64,000 nucleotides of DNA from the NCBI GenBank assembly GCA_964412815.1, contig CAYPQF010000026.1, positions 62,001 through 126,000 on the forward strand, read 5' to 3'. Shown in pieces: positions 43,156-51,839 of this stretch. Below the pieces are notes generated by a model. It saw nothing but the letters and a program-made list of their open reading frames with translations. It was not told where the DNA came from and did not search any database. Made by a program: the position numbers and the translations under genes. This DNA comes from JAOAFZ01 sp964412815 (GTDB taxonomy: Bacteria; Patescibacteriota; Microgenomatia; UBA1406; GWC2-37-13). The first letter of the stretch is position 1. Each line of letters opens with the position of its first letter.

Positions 43156-43527
43156 TTATCTAACTGCTACTACCTCGATCTCAACAACAGCCCCTTTTGG
43201 GAGTGACGCAACACCCACGGTGGAACGTGCCGGTTTGTGGTCTCCAACATAGGCACCGTAGATCTCATTCACCGTAGGAAAGTCATTCATATCTACAATA
43301 AAGATAGTAGTTTTTACGATGTGCTGTTTTGTAAGTCCGGCAGCCGCAAGTACGGCATCAATATTTGCGCAGATTTGTGTAATCTGAGCCTCCAGACCGT
43401 CTTTCATTTCTCCTGTCTGCGGATCAAGCCCGATCTGACCTGAGCAGAAAATGAGCGAACCGGTGTCAATTGCCTGGGAATACGGACCAATAGCTGCAGG
43501 AGCCTGATCTGTGTGAAGAACCTTCAT
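43156..43527 (-). CDS. ridA: RidA enamine/imine deaminase
   Basis: 123 aa. APAAIGPYSQAIDTGSLIFCSGQIGLDP and RSTVGVASLPKGAVVEIEVVA match the Rid family, with the Arg that binds the substrate carboxylate. RidA clears 2-aminoacrylate released by threonine dehydratase (IlvA) and other PLP enzymes, so its position between ilv and leu genes makes sense. Confidence 0.95.
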   Translation of the reverse strand: MKVLHTDQAPAAIGPYSQAIDTGSLIFCSGQIGLDPQTGEMKDGLEAQITQICANIDAVLAAAGLTKQHIVKTTIFIVDMNDFPTVNEIYGAYVGDHKPARSTVGVASLPKGAVVEIEVVAVR

Positions 43528-43554
43528 AGAGTGGGAAAATAATTAATAATGGGT

Positions 43555-43576
43555 GCGCCCTGCATACACAGGGCGC
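43555..43576. repeat. GC hairpin upstream of ridA
   Basis: GCGCCCTG pairs with CAGGGCGC around a 6-nt loop. It lies downstream (on the minus strand) of the GC-rich gene at 43731. No U-tract. Confidence 0.5.
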
Positions 43577-43600
43577 TTACTGCAACACGGCAGCGGGTTG

Positions 43601-43672
43601 TCTGGAACAGACGGTGTGTCTACAGGGACACGCGTATCGACAGGGATTGGTGCGTCGACAGGGACTCGGGGG
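43601..43672. repeat. 18-bp tandem repeat, three to four units
   Basis: Units begin at 43619, 43637 and 43655 with the core TC(T/G)ACAGGGA(C/T); a degenerate unit starts at 43601. On the minus strand one frame reads VPVDAPIPVDTRVPVDTP, a Pro-Val-Asp repeat with no start codon after the previous TGA. It may be the remnant of a protein tail. Rest of 43528-43730 has no gene. Confidence 0.6.
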
Positions 43673-43730
43673 TTCCATCGCGATCATTCCTTTACTGTTT
43701 CGGGCGGCGATTAACCATGACCTTCAGCTA

Positions 43731-44102
43731 CTACGAGCCGCTGATCCTGATCTGGCGGCGCTGAATAACCCGCAGGAAAAACCTGCCGTTCTCCGCGGAC
43801 GAGCGGACGGTGACGGGCGGCAGGGCACCCTTCTCGACCAGGAGCAAGGCGAAGTTAATCACCACGCCATGATCGACGCTGACAAAGACCACGAACTCAG
43901 ACCGGGGATCGGTCCAGAGATCGTTGATCAACTGATGCAAGGCCTGTGCGTCGAATATCCGCATGTAGTCGAAGACAAACGGGCCAGGGATCGTGGGATC
44001 CTCCTGAATCAGCCTGAACACCAGCATCACTACATCCATGAGCGTTGGATTCGGTGGCAGGTTGCGGTTGTCATCAGGCGGAATCCGCTCTTGCTGTGTC
44101 AT
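43731..44102 (-). CDS. GC-rich small soluble protein with Shine-Dalgarno, unknown
   Basis: 123 aa from MTQQERIPPDDNRN. No signal or membrane helix. Features: MDVVMLVFRLIQEDPTIPG, DAQALHQLINDLWTDPRSEFVVFVSVDHGVVINFALLLVE, then a basic C-terminus (GRFFLRVIQRRQIRISGS). GGAGGG (44107-44112) lies 4-5 nt before the ATG and decides the start over an upstream ATG at 44153. Composition is GC-rich like the genes at 13.6 and 27.4 kb. It separates ridA from ilvD. Confidence 0.65.
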   Translation of the reverse strand: MTQQERIPPDDNRNLPPNPTLMDVVMLVFRLIQEDPTIPGPFVFDYMRIFDAQALHQLINDLWTDPRSEFVVFVSVDHGVVINFALLLVEKGALPPVTVRSSAENGRFFLRVIQRRQIRISGS

Positions 44103-44186
44103 GGTTCCCTCCAGATTAGTGCGAACTGTTCCGGTAGACGTTGCAGCACCCATAAGATGCTACAGTCCTGCCGGAACGCGCGGTCC

Positions 44187-45950
44187 TTAACTGGTTACCG
44201 CTCCCTTACTGGCACTGGATACCAGCTGGGCATACTTCCAGAGTACTCCACGCTTGTATTTGGATTCGGTTGGTTTCCAGTCAGCTTTGCGCTTTTTCAG
44301 TTCATCAGCCGAAATCTCAAGATTTACTTCTTTTTTGGTTAAGTCTATATCGATGATATCGCCTTCCTGTACCAGTCCGATCATGCCGCCAACGGCAGCT
44401 TCCGGTGTCACATGACCAATCATAATGCCATGCGTACCACCTGAAAAGCGTCCATCAGTAATCAGCGCGACATCGGCACCGAGTCCGGCACCCATCAGTG
44501 CGGCCGATGGTGATAACATCTCACGCATACCGGGGCCACCTTTTGGACCTTCGTTCCGGATTACCAGCACATCACCTTTTTTGATCTTGCCGGCAATAAT
44601 CGCATCCAGACACTGTTCTTCCCGTTCAAAGACACGGGCAGGTCCACGATGTCGTTCCAGTTCTTTGCCTGACAACTTGATGACGGCACCTTCTTCGGCC
44701 ATATTCCCACGGATTACCATAATATGTTTTCCGGGAGCTGCGTATGGCTTATCGAGCGGCAGAATAACATCCTGACCTTCCGGATAATCCGGCGCATGTT
44801 CCAGGTTTTCGGCAATCGTTTTACCGGTCACAGTCAGACAGTCGCCATGCAGATAGCCACCCTTCAGCAGCATCTTCATGACCATCGGAATACCACCAAT
44901 CTGGCTGACGTCATTCATCACATACTTTCCAAACGGCTTCAGATTCCCAATCAGCGGAACGCGCTCTCCGATCTTCTGGAAGTCGTCAATACTCAACTCT
45001 ACTTCAGCTTCATGAGCAAGTGCCAGCAGATGCAAGACGCCGTTTGTGGAACCACCAAGAGCCATCATCACCGTAATAGCATTTTCAAACGCTTTACGAG
45101 TCATAATATCGCGAGCACGAATGTTGTGCTCCATCAGATAGAAAATCGCGCGAGCGGCATTGATACAATCAAGTTTCTTTTCCGGTGAGATATTGTTCTG
45201 TTCATCTGCGGCCACATTTGACGCACTACCAGGGAGACTCATCCCCATCGCTTCGATACAGGAGGCCATGGTATTTGCGGTATACATGCCACCACAGGCA
45301 CCATTACCGGGACAAGAGGCGCATTCAACATCATGCAGACGGATTTCGTCAATCATTCCGGCACCATAGGCGCCAACTGCTTCAAAAATACTGACGACGG
45401 TCAGATCTTCTCCCTGTAGTTTACCCGGTCGGATGGATCCGCCGTAGAGGCAGAGACCAACCGAATTATTCCGGGCCAGCGGCATCAGCGACGCCGGAAT
45501 TGTTTTATCACAACCACTCAGGGCAATAGTGCCATCTGAGGTGTAACCTTCCTGCATCATCTCGATACAGTCTGCAATCAGGTCACGGCTCACGAGCGAG
45601 TACTTCATTCCTTCCATTCCCATGGTCTCTCCATCCGTAATCACCGGAGTACCAAAGATAAACGGCTTTCCGCCACACCGGGTGACTTCATCTTCGATCA
45701 TCTTCCCCAGTTCGAAGATATGATTATTACAAGGAGAAACGTCGGAGTACGGAGCGGCAACACAAACCATTGGCTTTTCAAAATCGGAGTCGGTATAGCC
45801 TACCGCGCGCATCATTGCACGTGCCGGCGCCCGCTTTGCCCAGGTATCTGCACCGGGAATGCTGGTAAGTTCAATACTACGATTTTTCAGTTGTTTGGGT
45901 TTGTTATTTTTGCAGCAGTCTCCATTACCGCAGCCACAGGAATCACTCAT
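44187..45950 (-). CDS. ilvD: Dihydroxy-acid dehydratase
   Basis: 587 aa from MSDSCGCGNGDCCKN. GIGAASPYSDVSPCNNH-type iron-sulfur ligands appear as VAAPYSDVSPCNNH, with SGCDKTIPASLMPLAR and SCPGNGACGGMYTANTM; C-terminal GRFSGGTHG is conserved. Third step of Ile/Val synthesis. The extreme N-terminus carries a four-Cys cluster (CGCGNGDCC) not usual for IlvD. Start chosen because an extended -10 (TGT-TATACT, 45983-45978) lies 27 nt upstream; an ATG at 45995 precedes that promoter. Confidence 0.95.
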   Translation of the reverse strand: MSDSCGCGNGDCCKNNKPKQLKNRSIELTSIPGADTWAKRAPARAMMRAVGYTDSDFEKPMVCVAAPYSDVSPCNNHIFELGKMIEDEVTRCGGKPFIFGTPVITDGETMGMEGMKYSLVSRDLIADCIEMMQEGYTSDGTIALSGCDKTIPASLMPLARNNSVGLCLYGGSIRPGKLQGEDLTVVSIFEAVGAYGAGMIDEIRLHDVECASCPGNGACGGMYTANTMASCIEAMGMSLPGSASNVAADEQNNISPEKKLDCINAARAIFYLMEHNIRARDIMTRKAFENAITVMMALGGSTNGVLHLLALAHEAEVELSIDDFQKIGERVPLIGNLKPFGKYVMNDVSQIGGIPMVMKMLLKGGYLHGDCLTVTGKTIAENLEHAPDYPEGQDVILPLDKPYAAPGKHIMVIRGNMAEEGAVIKLSGKELERHRGPARVFEREEQCLDAIIAGKIKKGDVLVIRNEGPKGGPGMREMLSPSAALMGAGLGADVALITDGRFSGGTHGIMIGHVTPEAAVGGMIGLVQEGDIIDIDLTKKEVNLEISADELKKRKADWKPTESKYKRGVLWKYAQLVSSASKGAVTS

Positions 45951-45977
45951 AATAAGGATATGAAAAGGTAATACTAT

Positions 45978-45986
45978 AGTATAACA
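45978..45986 (-). promoter_or_regulatory. Extended -10 promoter of ilvD
   Basis: TGT then TATACT on the minus strand, giving a leader of about 20 nt without a Shine-Dalgarno or terminator. Confidence 0.6.
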
Positions 45987-46061
45987 CAAGCGCAACGCAT
46001 AATTACTAAATTAGATTGCTGAAAAGCAACAGATGCAGTGATATCTTTTAGGGAGTATGTC

Positions 46062-46154
46062 GGGGGCGCCACGAGTTGGCGCCCCCTGGGTGAGTGACTG
46101 CAAGGAGCAGACAGGCCTGTCTACTCTAAAAGCACGAGCTTTTAACGCACTCAC
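46062..46154 (-). ncRNA. Structured RNA candidate between ilvC and ilvD
   Basis: Four nested helices in the 197-nt gap: closing stem GTGAGTG (46090-46096) with CACTCAC (46148-46154); inside it AAAAGC/GCTTTT (46128-46143, loop ACGA) and the palindrome AGACAGGCCTGTCT (46109-46122); beside it a 10-bp stem GGGGGCGCCA/TGGCGCCCCC with 5-nt loop (46062-46086). No U-tract on either strand and no open frame. A TATAGT at about 46172-46177 (minus) could start it. Strand is inferred. Confidence 0.45.
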
Positions 46155-46192
46155 TTACCCATAGCACAACATACTATAAGTCTATTTGCAAC

Positions 46193-47248
46193 TTATTTAT
46201 TCTTCTGCCAGTTTTCCGGGCGCAGTTCGCGGACCTTACGGCCGGCAGACCACATCTCGGAATCGTGAATTTCTTTGAGTTCTACCTCAAGCTTTTCACG
46301 ATAATCGGGTTGACTGTTTTTCTCCAGTGTAATCCTGGCTTCGGTTCCGTTGGCAACACTTTCGTACAGATCAGTAAAGACCGGTGCGACTGCGTCACGG
46401 AACTTATTTTTCCAGTCCAGCGCACCGCGCTGTGCGGTGGTAGAACAGTTGGCATACATCCAGTCCATACCATTTTCACCCACCAGTCGGATCAGACTCT
46501 GGGTCAGTTCTTCGACGGTTTCGTTAAAGGCTTCGGATGGGGAATGACCATGCTTGCGCAGCTCGTTGTATTGAGCCTCCATCACACCGGCAAGCGCACC
46601 CATCAGGACACCGCGTTCTCCGGTTAAGTCTGAGTAAACTTCCATCTCGAAGGTGGTTGGGAACAGATAGCCTGAGCCCAGCGCAATACCCAGGGCAATT
46701 ACTTTTTCTTGTGCCTTTCCGGTGTAGTCCTGGAATACGGCATAGGAGCTGTTAATGCCACTGCCATCTAAAAAGTTGCGGCGCACAGACAGTCCTGATC
46801 CTTTTGGGGCAACCAGAACAACGTCGATGTTCTCTGGCGGGATAACACCGGTTTGATCCTTATACGTAACCGAGAATCCATGTGAGAAACAAAGGGTTTT
46901 CCCTTCGGTAAGGTATGGCTTGAGGGTTGGCCAGTATTCTTTCTGTCCGGCATCAGAGAGCAGGAACTGAATGATGGTTCCCCGCTTGGCTGCTTCTTCC
47001 AGATCGAAGAGCGTCTCTCCTTCTACCCAGCCATCTTTTATGGCCTTTTCCCAGGACTTGCCTCCCTTGCGTTGACCGACAATTACCTTGATGCCGTTAT
47101 CACGCATATTTAATCCCTGTCCCGGTCCCTGGACACCATAGCCCAGAACGGCGACAACTTCATCCTTGAGCACTTCCTGTGCTTTTGAGAGAGGGAATTC
47201 CTCGTGAGTAACGACGTTTTCTGTGGTTCCGCCGAAGTTGATTTTCAT
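46193..47248 (-). CDS. ilvC: Ketol-acid reductoisomerase
   Basis: 351 aa. VAVLGYGVQGPGQGLNMRDNG is the dinucleotide-binding loop; VGQRKGGKSWEKA the cofactor-specificity loop; YSDLTGERGVLMGALAGVMEAQYN and AFNETVEELTQSL the metal-binding helices. Its wording (LSVRRNFLDGSGINSSYAV, NCSTTAQRGALDW) is nearer to the fungal/Bacteroidetes type than the common short bacterial one, which may reflect transfer (inference). Second step of Ile/Val synthesis. Confidence 0.95.
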   Translation of the reverse strand: MKINFGGTTENVVTHEEFPLSKAQEVLKDEVVAVLGYGVQGPGQGLNMRDNGIKVIVGQRKGGKSWEKAIKDGWVEGETLFDLEEAAKRGTIIQFLLSDAGQKEYWPTLKPYLTEGKTLCFSHGFSVTYKDQTGVIPPENIDVVLVAPKGSGLSVRRNFLDGSGINSSYAVFQDYTGKAQEKVIALGIALGSGYLFPTTFEMEVYSDLTGERGVLMGALAGVMEAQYNELRKHGHSPSEAFNETVEELTQSLIRLVGENGMDWMYANCSTTAQRGALDWKNKFRDAVAPVFTDLYESVANGTEARITLEKNSQPDYREKLEVELKEIHDSEMWSAGRKVRELRPENWQKNK

Positions 47249-47274
47249 AATAAAAAATAAAAATTGATAATTAA

Positions 47275-48531
47275 TTAGTAATGGCGATAGATACTGTTTA
47301 TTTCATCTGCAATAATCTCTAATCCTTTTTGTACGACTTCATCCTTCATGCTGTACGAGATGCGGATACATTCATGACGATGCTGCCAGTCTTCCGTAAA
47401 ACCAGGGAAAAAGTACTCTCCCGGCACGACAATTACACCGCGTTTCTTGAGGCGTTCGTACAACTCCATAGAGGTAATCGGCATATTTTCGCACCAGAGC
47501 CAGAGAAACAACGCTCCTTCACTTTTGTGCAGATGCCACGGAATATCATTCCGCAGGTGCTGATGCAACGTCTTGATAGCGGCCTCTGATTTTTTCTGGT
47601 AAAACGGCTTAATGGTATTCCGTGCCAAATCAAGCACCTCACCTGACTCAATCAGATTTTTAATCAGGTACTGCCCGACGGTACCGGTTGAAAGGGAAAT
47701 GATTGCGTTCAGCGCTGAGAGCGCCTTTACTATTTCCGGATTGGCAATCACAATCGAGGTGCGGGTACTGGGCAATCCGATCTTGGATAAGCTCATCACA
47801 TAGATCATATTCCCTTCGTATATTGGTGTTGCCGGAGTAAACAGAATATCCGGAAACGGCAGTCCATACGCATTATCCAGAATAAACGGAATGCCATGTG
47901 CGGTTGCCAGTTGTGCCAGCTTGCGTGTTTCCTCATCGGTGATAACATTTCCGGTCGGGTTGGTCGGACGGGAGATCGCAATTGCCGCAATCTCGTCGGT
48001 AATTTTCAGTGCCTCAAAATCAATACCGTATTTATAGGTATGACTGTCGATATGGGTAATCGTTGGCTTATTCCCGACAAACATATCGGAACTTAATCCC
48101 TGATCGGCATAGCCGATATACTCCGGCACAATCGGAAACAGAATCTTTTTCTGTGTTCCGTCCGGCATTGCGCCAGCCAGCATATTAAACAGAAAGTAAA
48201 ACGAAGTTTGACTGCCGCCCATCACCGCAATGTTCTGTTCTGAGACATTCCAGTTGTACTGCTTGTTCAAAAATGCAGCCATCACCCGGATAAACTCTGC
48301 ATCGCCCTGGGGCGTAGTATAGTTTGCCAACATCGTATCAAATGAGGTTCCATCTTTAAGCATCTGTTCCATCTCACGGCGCCAGACTGCCTGCACGGCG
48401 GGAATATGGGCGGGGTTGCCTCCTCCCAGCGAGAGCTTATCACCACTAGATAACGCTTTTCCCAGATCATCCATCAGCTGGAGAATGCCGGACTGTGAGG
48501 TAAACTTGGTGCCAAACGATGAAAACTTCAT
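47275..48531 (-). CDS. avtA: Valine-pyruvate aminotransferase
   Basis: 418 aa. MKFSSFGTKFTSQSGILQLMDDLGKAL and LGGGNPAHIP match AvtA; PTNPTGNVITDEE, FILDNAYGLPFP and the PLP Lys region YVMSLSKIGLPSTRTSIVIA are class I aminotransferase motifs. Transfers amino groups between valine and pyruvate. 3 nt after ilvA. Confidence 0.92.
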   Translation of the reverse strand: MKFSSFGTKFTSQSGILQLMDDLGKALSSGDKLSLGGGNPAHIPAVQAVWRREMEQMLKDGTSFDTMLANYTTPQGDAEFIRVMAAFLNKQYNWNVSEQNIAVMGGSQTSFYFLFNMLAGAMPDGTQKKILFPIVPEYIGYADQGLSSDMFVGNKPTITHIDSHTYKYGIDFEALKITDEIAAIAISRPTNPTGNVITDEETRKLAQLATAHGIPFILDNAYGLPFPDILFTPATPIYEGNMIYVMSLSKIGLPSTRTSIVIANPEIVKALSALNAIISLSTGTVGQYLIKNLIESGEVLDLARNTIKPFYQKKSEAAIKTLHQHLRNDIPWHLHKSEGALFLWLWCENMPITSMELYERLKKRGVIVVPGEYFFPGFTEDWQHRHECIRISYSMKDEVVQKGLEIIADEINSIYRHY

Positions 48532-48534
48532 AGA

Positions 48535-49779
48535 TTAGACAAGAATTTGATAATCCTGATCTGCGGTGGTTAATCTTCTAAACGGGATTCCGTGTTTGAT
48601 CATCCGCTCCATCAGCGGTTGGAGATCGTCTGCATTTTGCAACTCCAGACCGATTAAGGCTGGCCCGGTTTCTTTGTTGGTTTTTTTTATGTATTCAAAC
48701 CGAACGATATCGTCGTGCGGTCCCAGTACCTGCTCCAAGAACAGTTTTAACTGACCCGGTTTCTGGGCAAAGTTCACAATAAAGTAATGCTTTAAGCCCT
48801 GCCAGACCAGACTCCGCTCTATCACCTCCGGATAGCGCAGAATGTCGTTGTTGCCTCCGCTTAAGGTACAGACAACGGTCTTCCCTTTGATCTCATCTTT
48901 GATATGATCCAGTGCCGCAATCGCCAGTGCCCCCGCCGGTTCCGCAATAATGCCTTCGTTTTGATACAGATCGATCATGGTCTTGCAGACCTGGCCTTCG
49001 TCAATCGTCACGATATGGTCCACATACTTCTGACAGATGCCCAGTGTTAGTTCACACGTCCGTTTCATCGAGGCACCATCAACAAAGGTATCGATGGTGT
49101 CAAGCGTAACCAGTTCTCCGGCTGCAAGAGAAGCCGTCATCTCGGCGGCGCCGGCCGGCTCGGAACCGATTACCTTAATCTCAGGGTTGGTTTCTTTCAT
49201 ATAGGTGGCAATCCCCGAGATCAGACCACCCCCACCCACACACGCGACCACATAATCAATTTTTCCTTCCAGCTTTTCGTAGACCTCTTTGGCGATCGTT
49301 CCCTGACCCGCAATTACCATGGGATCGTTGAACGCATGGACATAGACCAGATTATGTTCTTTGGCATACTCCTGTGATGCCGCTACTGCTTCATCAAAGT
49401 TATTGCCGATCAGATGCACAGTCACATACTCCCCACCAAACATCTTGACCCGGTTTACCTTTTGTGCCGGAGAAATAGCCGGCATAAAGATTGCTCCGTT
49501 AATCTTGAGTTTGTTACAACTCCAGGCGACGCCCTGGGCATGATTGCCTGCACTGGCACAGACAATGCCGCGTTCCCGCTCTTCCGCGTTCAGCGAACTG
49601 ATACGGTTATAAGAGCCGCGAATCTTAAAGGAACGTACTTCCTGCAAATCTTCACGCTTCACATAGACGTTTGCGCCATAGTAATCTGATAAATGTTTGT
49701 TGAACTGGAGCGGAGTCCGGTTCACGACGGCAGAGATATTTTCTGCTGCCTGTTCGATGAGTTGTTTCGTAACCTGCAT
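48535..49779 (-). CDS. ilvA: Threonine dehydratase (biosynthetic type)
   Basis: 414 aa. VKREDLQEVRSFKIRGSYN holds the PLP lysine; SAGNHAQGVAWSC, VACVGGGGLISGIA and the substrate motif are present. One C-terminal ACT-like domain (about 325-414) remains, as in the ~420-aa form, which suggests isoleucine feedback. First enzyme of the isoleucine branch. Confidence 0.95.
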   Translation of the reverse strand: MQVTKQLIEQAAENISAVVNRTPLQFNKHLSDYYGANVYVKREDLQEVRSFKIRGSYNRISSLNAEERERGIVCASAGNHAQGVAWSCNKLKINGAIFMPAISPAQKVNRVKMFGGEYVTVHLIGNNFDEAVAASQEYAKEHNLVYVHAFNDPMVIAGQGTIAKEVYEKLEGKIDYVVACVGGGGLISGIATYMKETNPEIKVIGSEPAGAAEMTASLAAGELVTLDTIDTFVDGASMKRTCELTLGICQKYVDHIVTIDEGQVCKTMIDLYQNEGIIAEPAGALAIAALDHIKDEIKGKTVVCTLSGGNNDILRYPEVIERSLVWQGLKHYFIVNFAQKPGQLKLFLEQVLGPHDDIVRFEYIKKTNKETGPALIGLELQNADDLQPLMERMIKHGIPFRRLTTADQDYQILV

Positions 49780-49785
49780 ACCGAT

Positions 49786-51279
49786 TTAGAGAACTTTATT
49801 TAATGCGTCAATATACGCCCTGACAGAGGCGACGACGATATCGGTATCTGAACCGAAGCCGTAATAGGGCCGACCATTGTAATGAATCTGGACATGTACC
49901 TTCCCCGTATCATCACTGCCGCGGGTAATGGCCTGCACCAGGAATTCCTCCAACTCGACATGTTTTTTTACAATCTGATCTATGGCATGGAACGCTGCAT
50001 CGATCGGACCATTTCCGGTCGCGACTGCTTTATGCTTTTTGCCATCCATCTTGAGGGTAATAGTAGCCATCGGAGTAACCGGATCGCCACACAATACCTG
50101 TAACAGCTCCAGTTTGATCTCGGAATGCTTGGGCCGTTCTTTCCCCATCAATTCATACAGATCGTCGTCATTTACCTCTTTCTTGGTATCAGCGACCTCC
50201 ACAAAGCGGGTATAGACTTCGTCCAGTTCTTCTTTGCTCAGGTTATATCCTAAGCGTTCCAGATGGTGCTTAAGCGCCGCACGTCCACTGCGAGCGGTCA
50301 GAATAATCTCTGACTGCTGAATACCGACATCTTGCGGATCGATAATTTCATAGGTCTCGCGCTTATTTAACACTCCATGCTGATGAATACCAGATGAATG
50401 CGCAAAGGCATTCTTTCCCACAATTGCCTTGTTGGGCTGAACCGGCATACGCAACAACCGGGAGACCAGACGGCTGGTAGGATAGATCATCTTGGCATTG
50501 ATATTGGTATCTACATCCAGATCTTTCCGGGTGCGCAGAATCATCACCACTTCTTCCAGCGCGGTATTTCCCGCACGCTCACCCACACCGTTCATGGTAA
50601 CTTCCACCTGGCGAATACCATTAACAACTCCGGCAATGGTATTAGCAGTTGCCAACCCCAGATCATTGTGACAATGAGCAGACAGGACTACATTCTCAAC
50701 TCCCCGGACATTCTCCCGGATGTACTTGATCAGATCGCCATATTCATGGGGTAGACAGTAACCGGTGGTATCGGGGATATTTAGAGTAGTAGCTCCTGCC
50801 TTGATCGCAGCTTCCAGCACACGGGCCAGATACTCCCGGTCAGAACGGCCGGCATCCATCGCAGAAAACTCAACATCTTCGACATACTGTTTTGCATGTT
50901 TCACCGCGGCAACTGCCCGCTCCATAATATCTTCGCGGGTGGTCTTGAACTGATGCTGAATATGGATATCTGAGGTACTGATAAAGGTATGAATACGCTT
51001 TTTCTTGGCGTACTTAAGCGAATCGGCAGCACAATCAATATCTCCCATCACCGCACGTGATAACGGACAGATAATCGGTTCGGTAACCGCTTTTGAGATC
51101 TCGACTACAGACTTAAAGTCCGCTGGACTGGAGATCGGAAATCCCGCTTCGATCACGTCTACGCCAAGAAGCTCGAGCTGCTTTGCCACTTCAATCTTTT
51201 CAATGGTGTTTAATTGACAGCCCGGGACCTGTTCTCCGTCGCGCAGGGTGGTGTCAAAAACGATGACTCGATCTTTCAT
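49786..51279 (-). CDS. leuA: 2-isopropylmalate synthase
   Basis: 497 aa. FDTTLRDGEQVPGCQLN, SAHCHNDLGLATANT, VEVTMNGVGERAGNTALEE and HSSGIHQHGVLN are DRE-TIM metallolyase motifs; the C-terminal LeuA regulatory domain ends YGFGSDTDIVVASVRAYIDALN. Commits 2-ketoisovalerate to leucine. It lies in the ilv operon, not with leuCD. Confidence 0.95.
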   Translation of the reverse strand: MKDRVIVFDTTLRDGEQVPGCQLNTIEKIEVAKQLELLGVDVIEAGFPISSPADFKSVVEISKAVTEPIICPLSRAVMGDIDCAADSLKYAKKKRIHTFISTSDIHIQHQFKTTREDIMERAVAAVKHAKQYVEDVEFSAMDAGRSDREYLARVLEAAIKAGATTLNIPDTTGYCLPHEYGDLIKYIRENVRGVENVVLSAHCHNDLGLATANTIAGVVNGIRQVEVTMNGVGERAGNTALEEVVMILRTRKDLDVDTNINAKMIYPTSRLVSRLLRMPVQPNKAIVGKNAFAHSSGIHQHGVLNKRETYEIIDPQDVGIQQSEIILTARSGRAALKHHLERLGYNLSKEELDEVYTRFVEVADTKKEVNDDDLYELMGKERPKHSEIKLELLQVLCGDPVTPMATITLKMDGKKHKAVATGNGPIDAAFHAIDQIVKKHVELEEFLVQAITRGSDDTGKVHVQIHYNGRPYYGFGSDTDIVVASVRAYIDALNKVL

Positions 51280-51314
51280 ACCGTCTTAAAACTAAAAAAT
51301 AATAAATAAAAACA

Positions 51315-51800
51315 TTACCGTGTTATCGCAATCCGGCCGGAGGCGATGTACTCGGTAATCTCGAACTGTTCGAGTTCTTTGTAACATGCGTCTATCTTTT
51401 CTTCCGATCCGTCAATCTCTACTACACACATGGAATCGGTTGAGAATCGTTCCAGAATGTGTGCCCAGTACTGTTTACAGATTGACTCAATCTGTTCTTT
51501 TTCCTGAGGACTCTTTAGTGCAATGCGAACCAGCACGATCTCGCGGGCAATCAACTCATCATCGGCATGCACTTCCACATGCGTGACCTCGATAATACGT
51601 TCCAGCTGACGTGCCAGCTTATGAGCGGTTTCCTGATCGACGTGCACGAGAATGGTAAACCGTGAGATGCCTTCTTTTTCCGTCTCCGAAACGGTTAAAC
51701 TCTCTATATTAATCTTCCGTTTGAGGAACAGCCCGGAAATACGGTATAACAATCCTGGTTTATTTTCGGTAAACACTGAAATCGTAAATTTGTTTTGCAT
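51315..51800 (-). CDS. ilvN: Acetolactate synthase small (regulatory) subunit
   Basis: 161 aa. FTISVFTENKPGLLYRISGLFLKRKINIESLTVSETE is the N-terminal ACT domain that binds valine; a second ferredoxin-like half follows. 39 nt after ilvB. Confidence 0.95.
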   Translation of the reverse strand: MQNKFTISVFTENKPGLLYRISGLFLKRKINIESLTVSETEKEGISRFTILVHVDQETAHKLARQLERIIEVTHVEVHADDELIAREIVLVRIALKSPQEKEQIESICKQYWAHILERFSTDSMCVVEIDGSEEKIDACYKELEQFEITEYIASGRIAITR

Positions 51801-51839
51801 AGTGGTTAAAATTTATATTGTGCTCTTTGGCACCGCACC

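Noticed and set aside
43614..44342. 242-aa plus-strand frame
   Set aside because: Antisense to the GC-rich gene 43731-44102 and running into ilvD; open only because of GC-rich composition.
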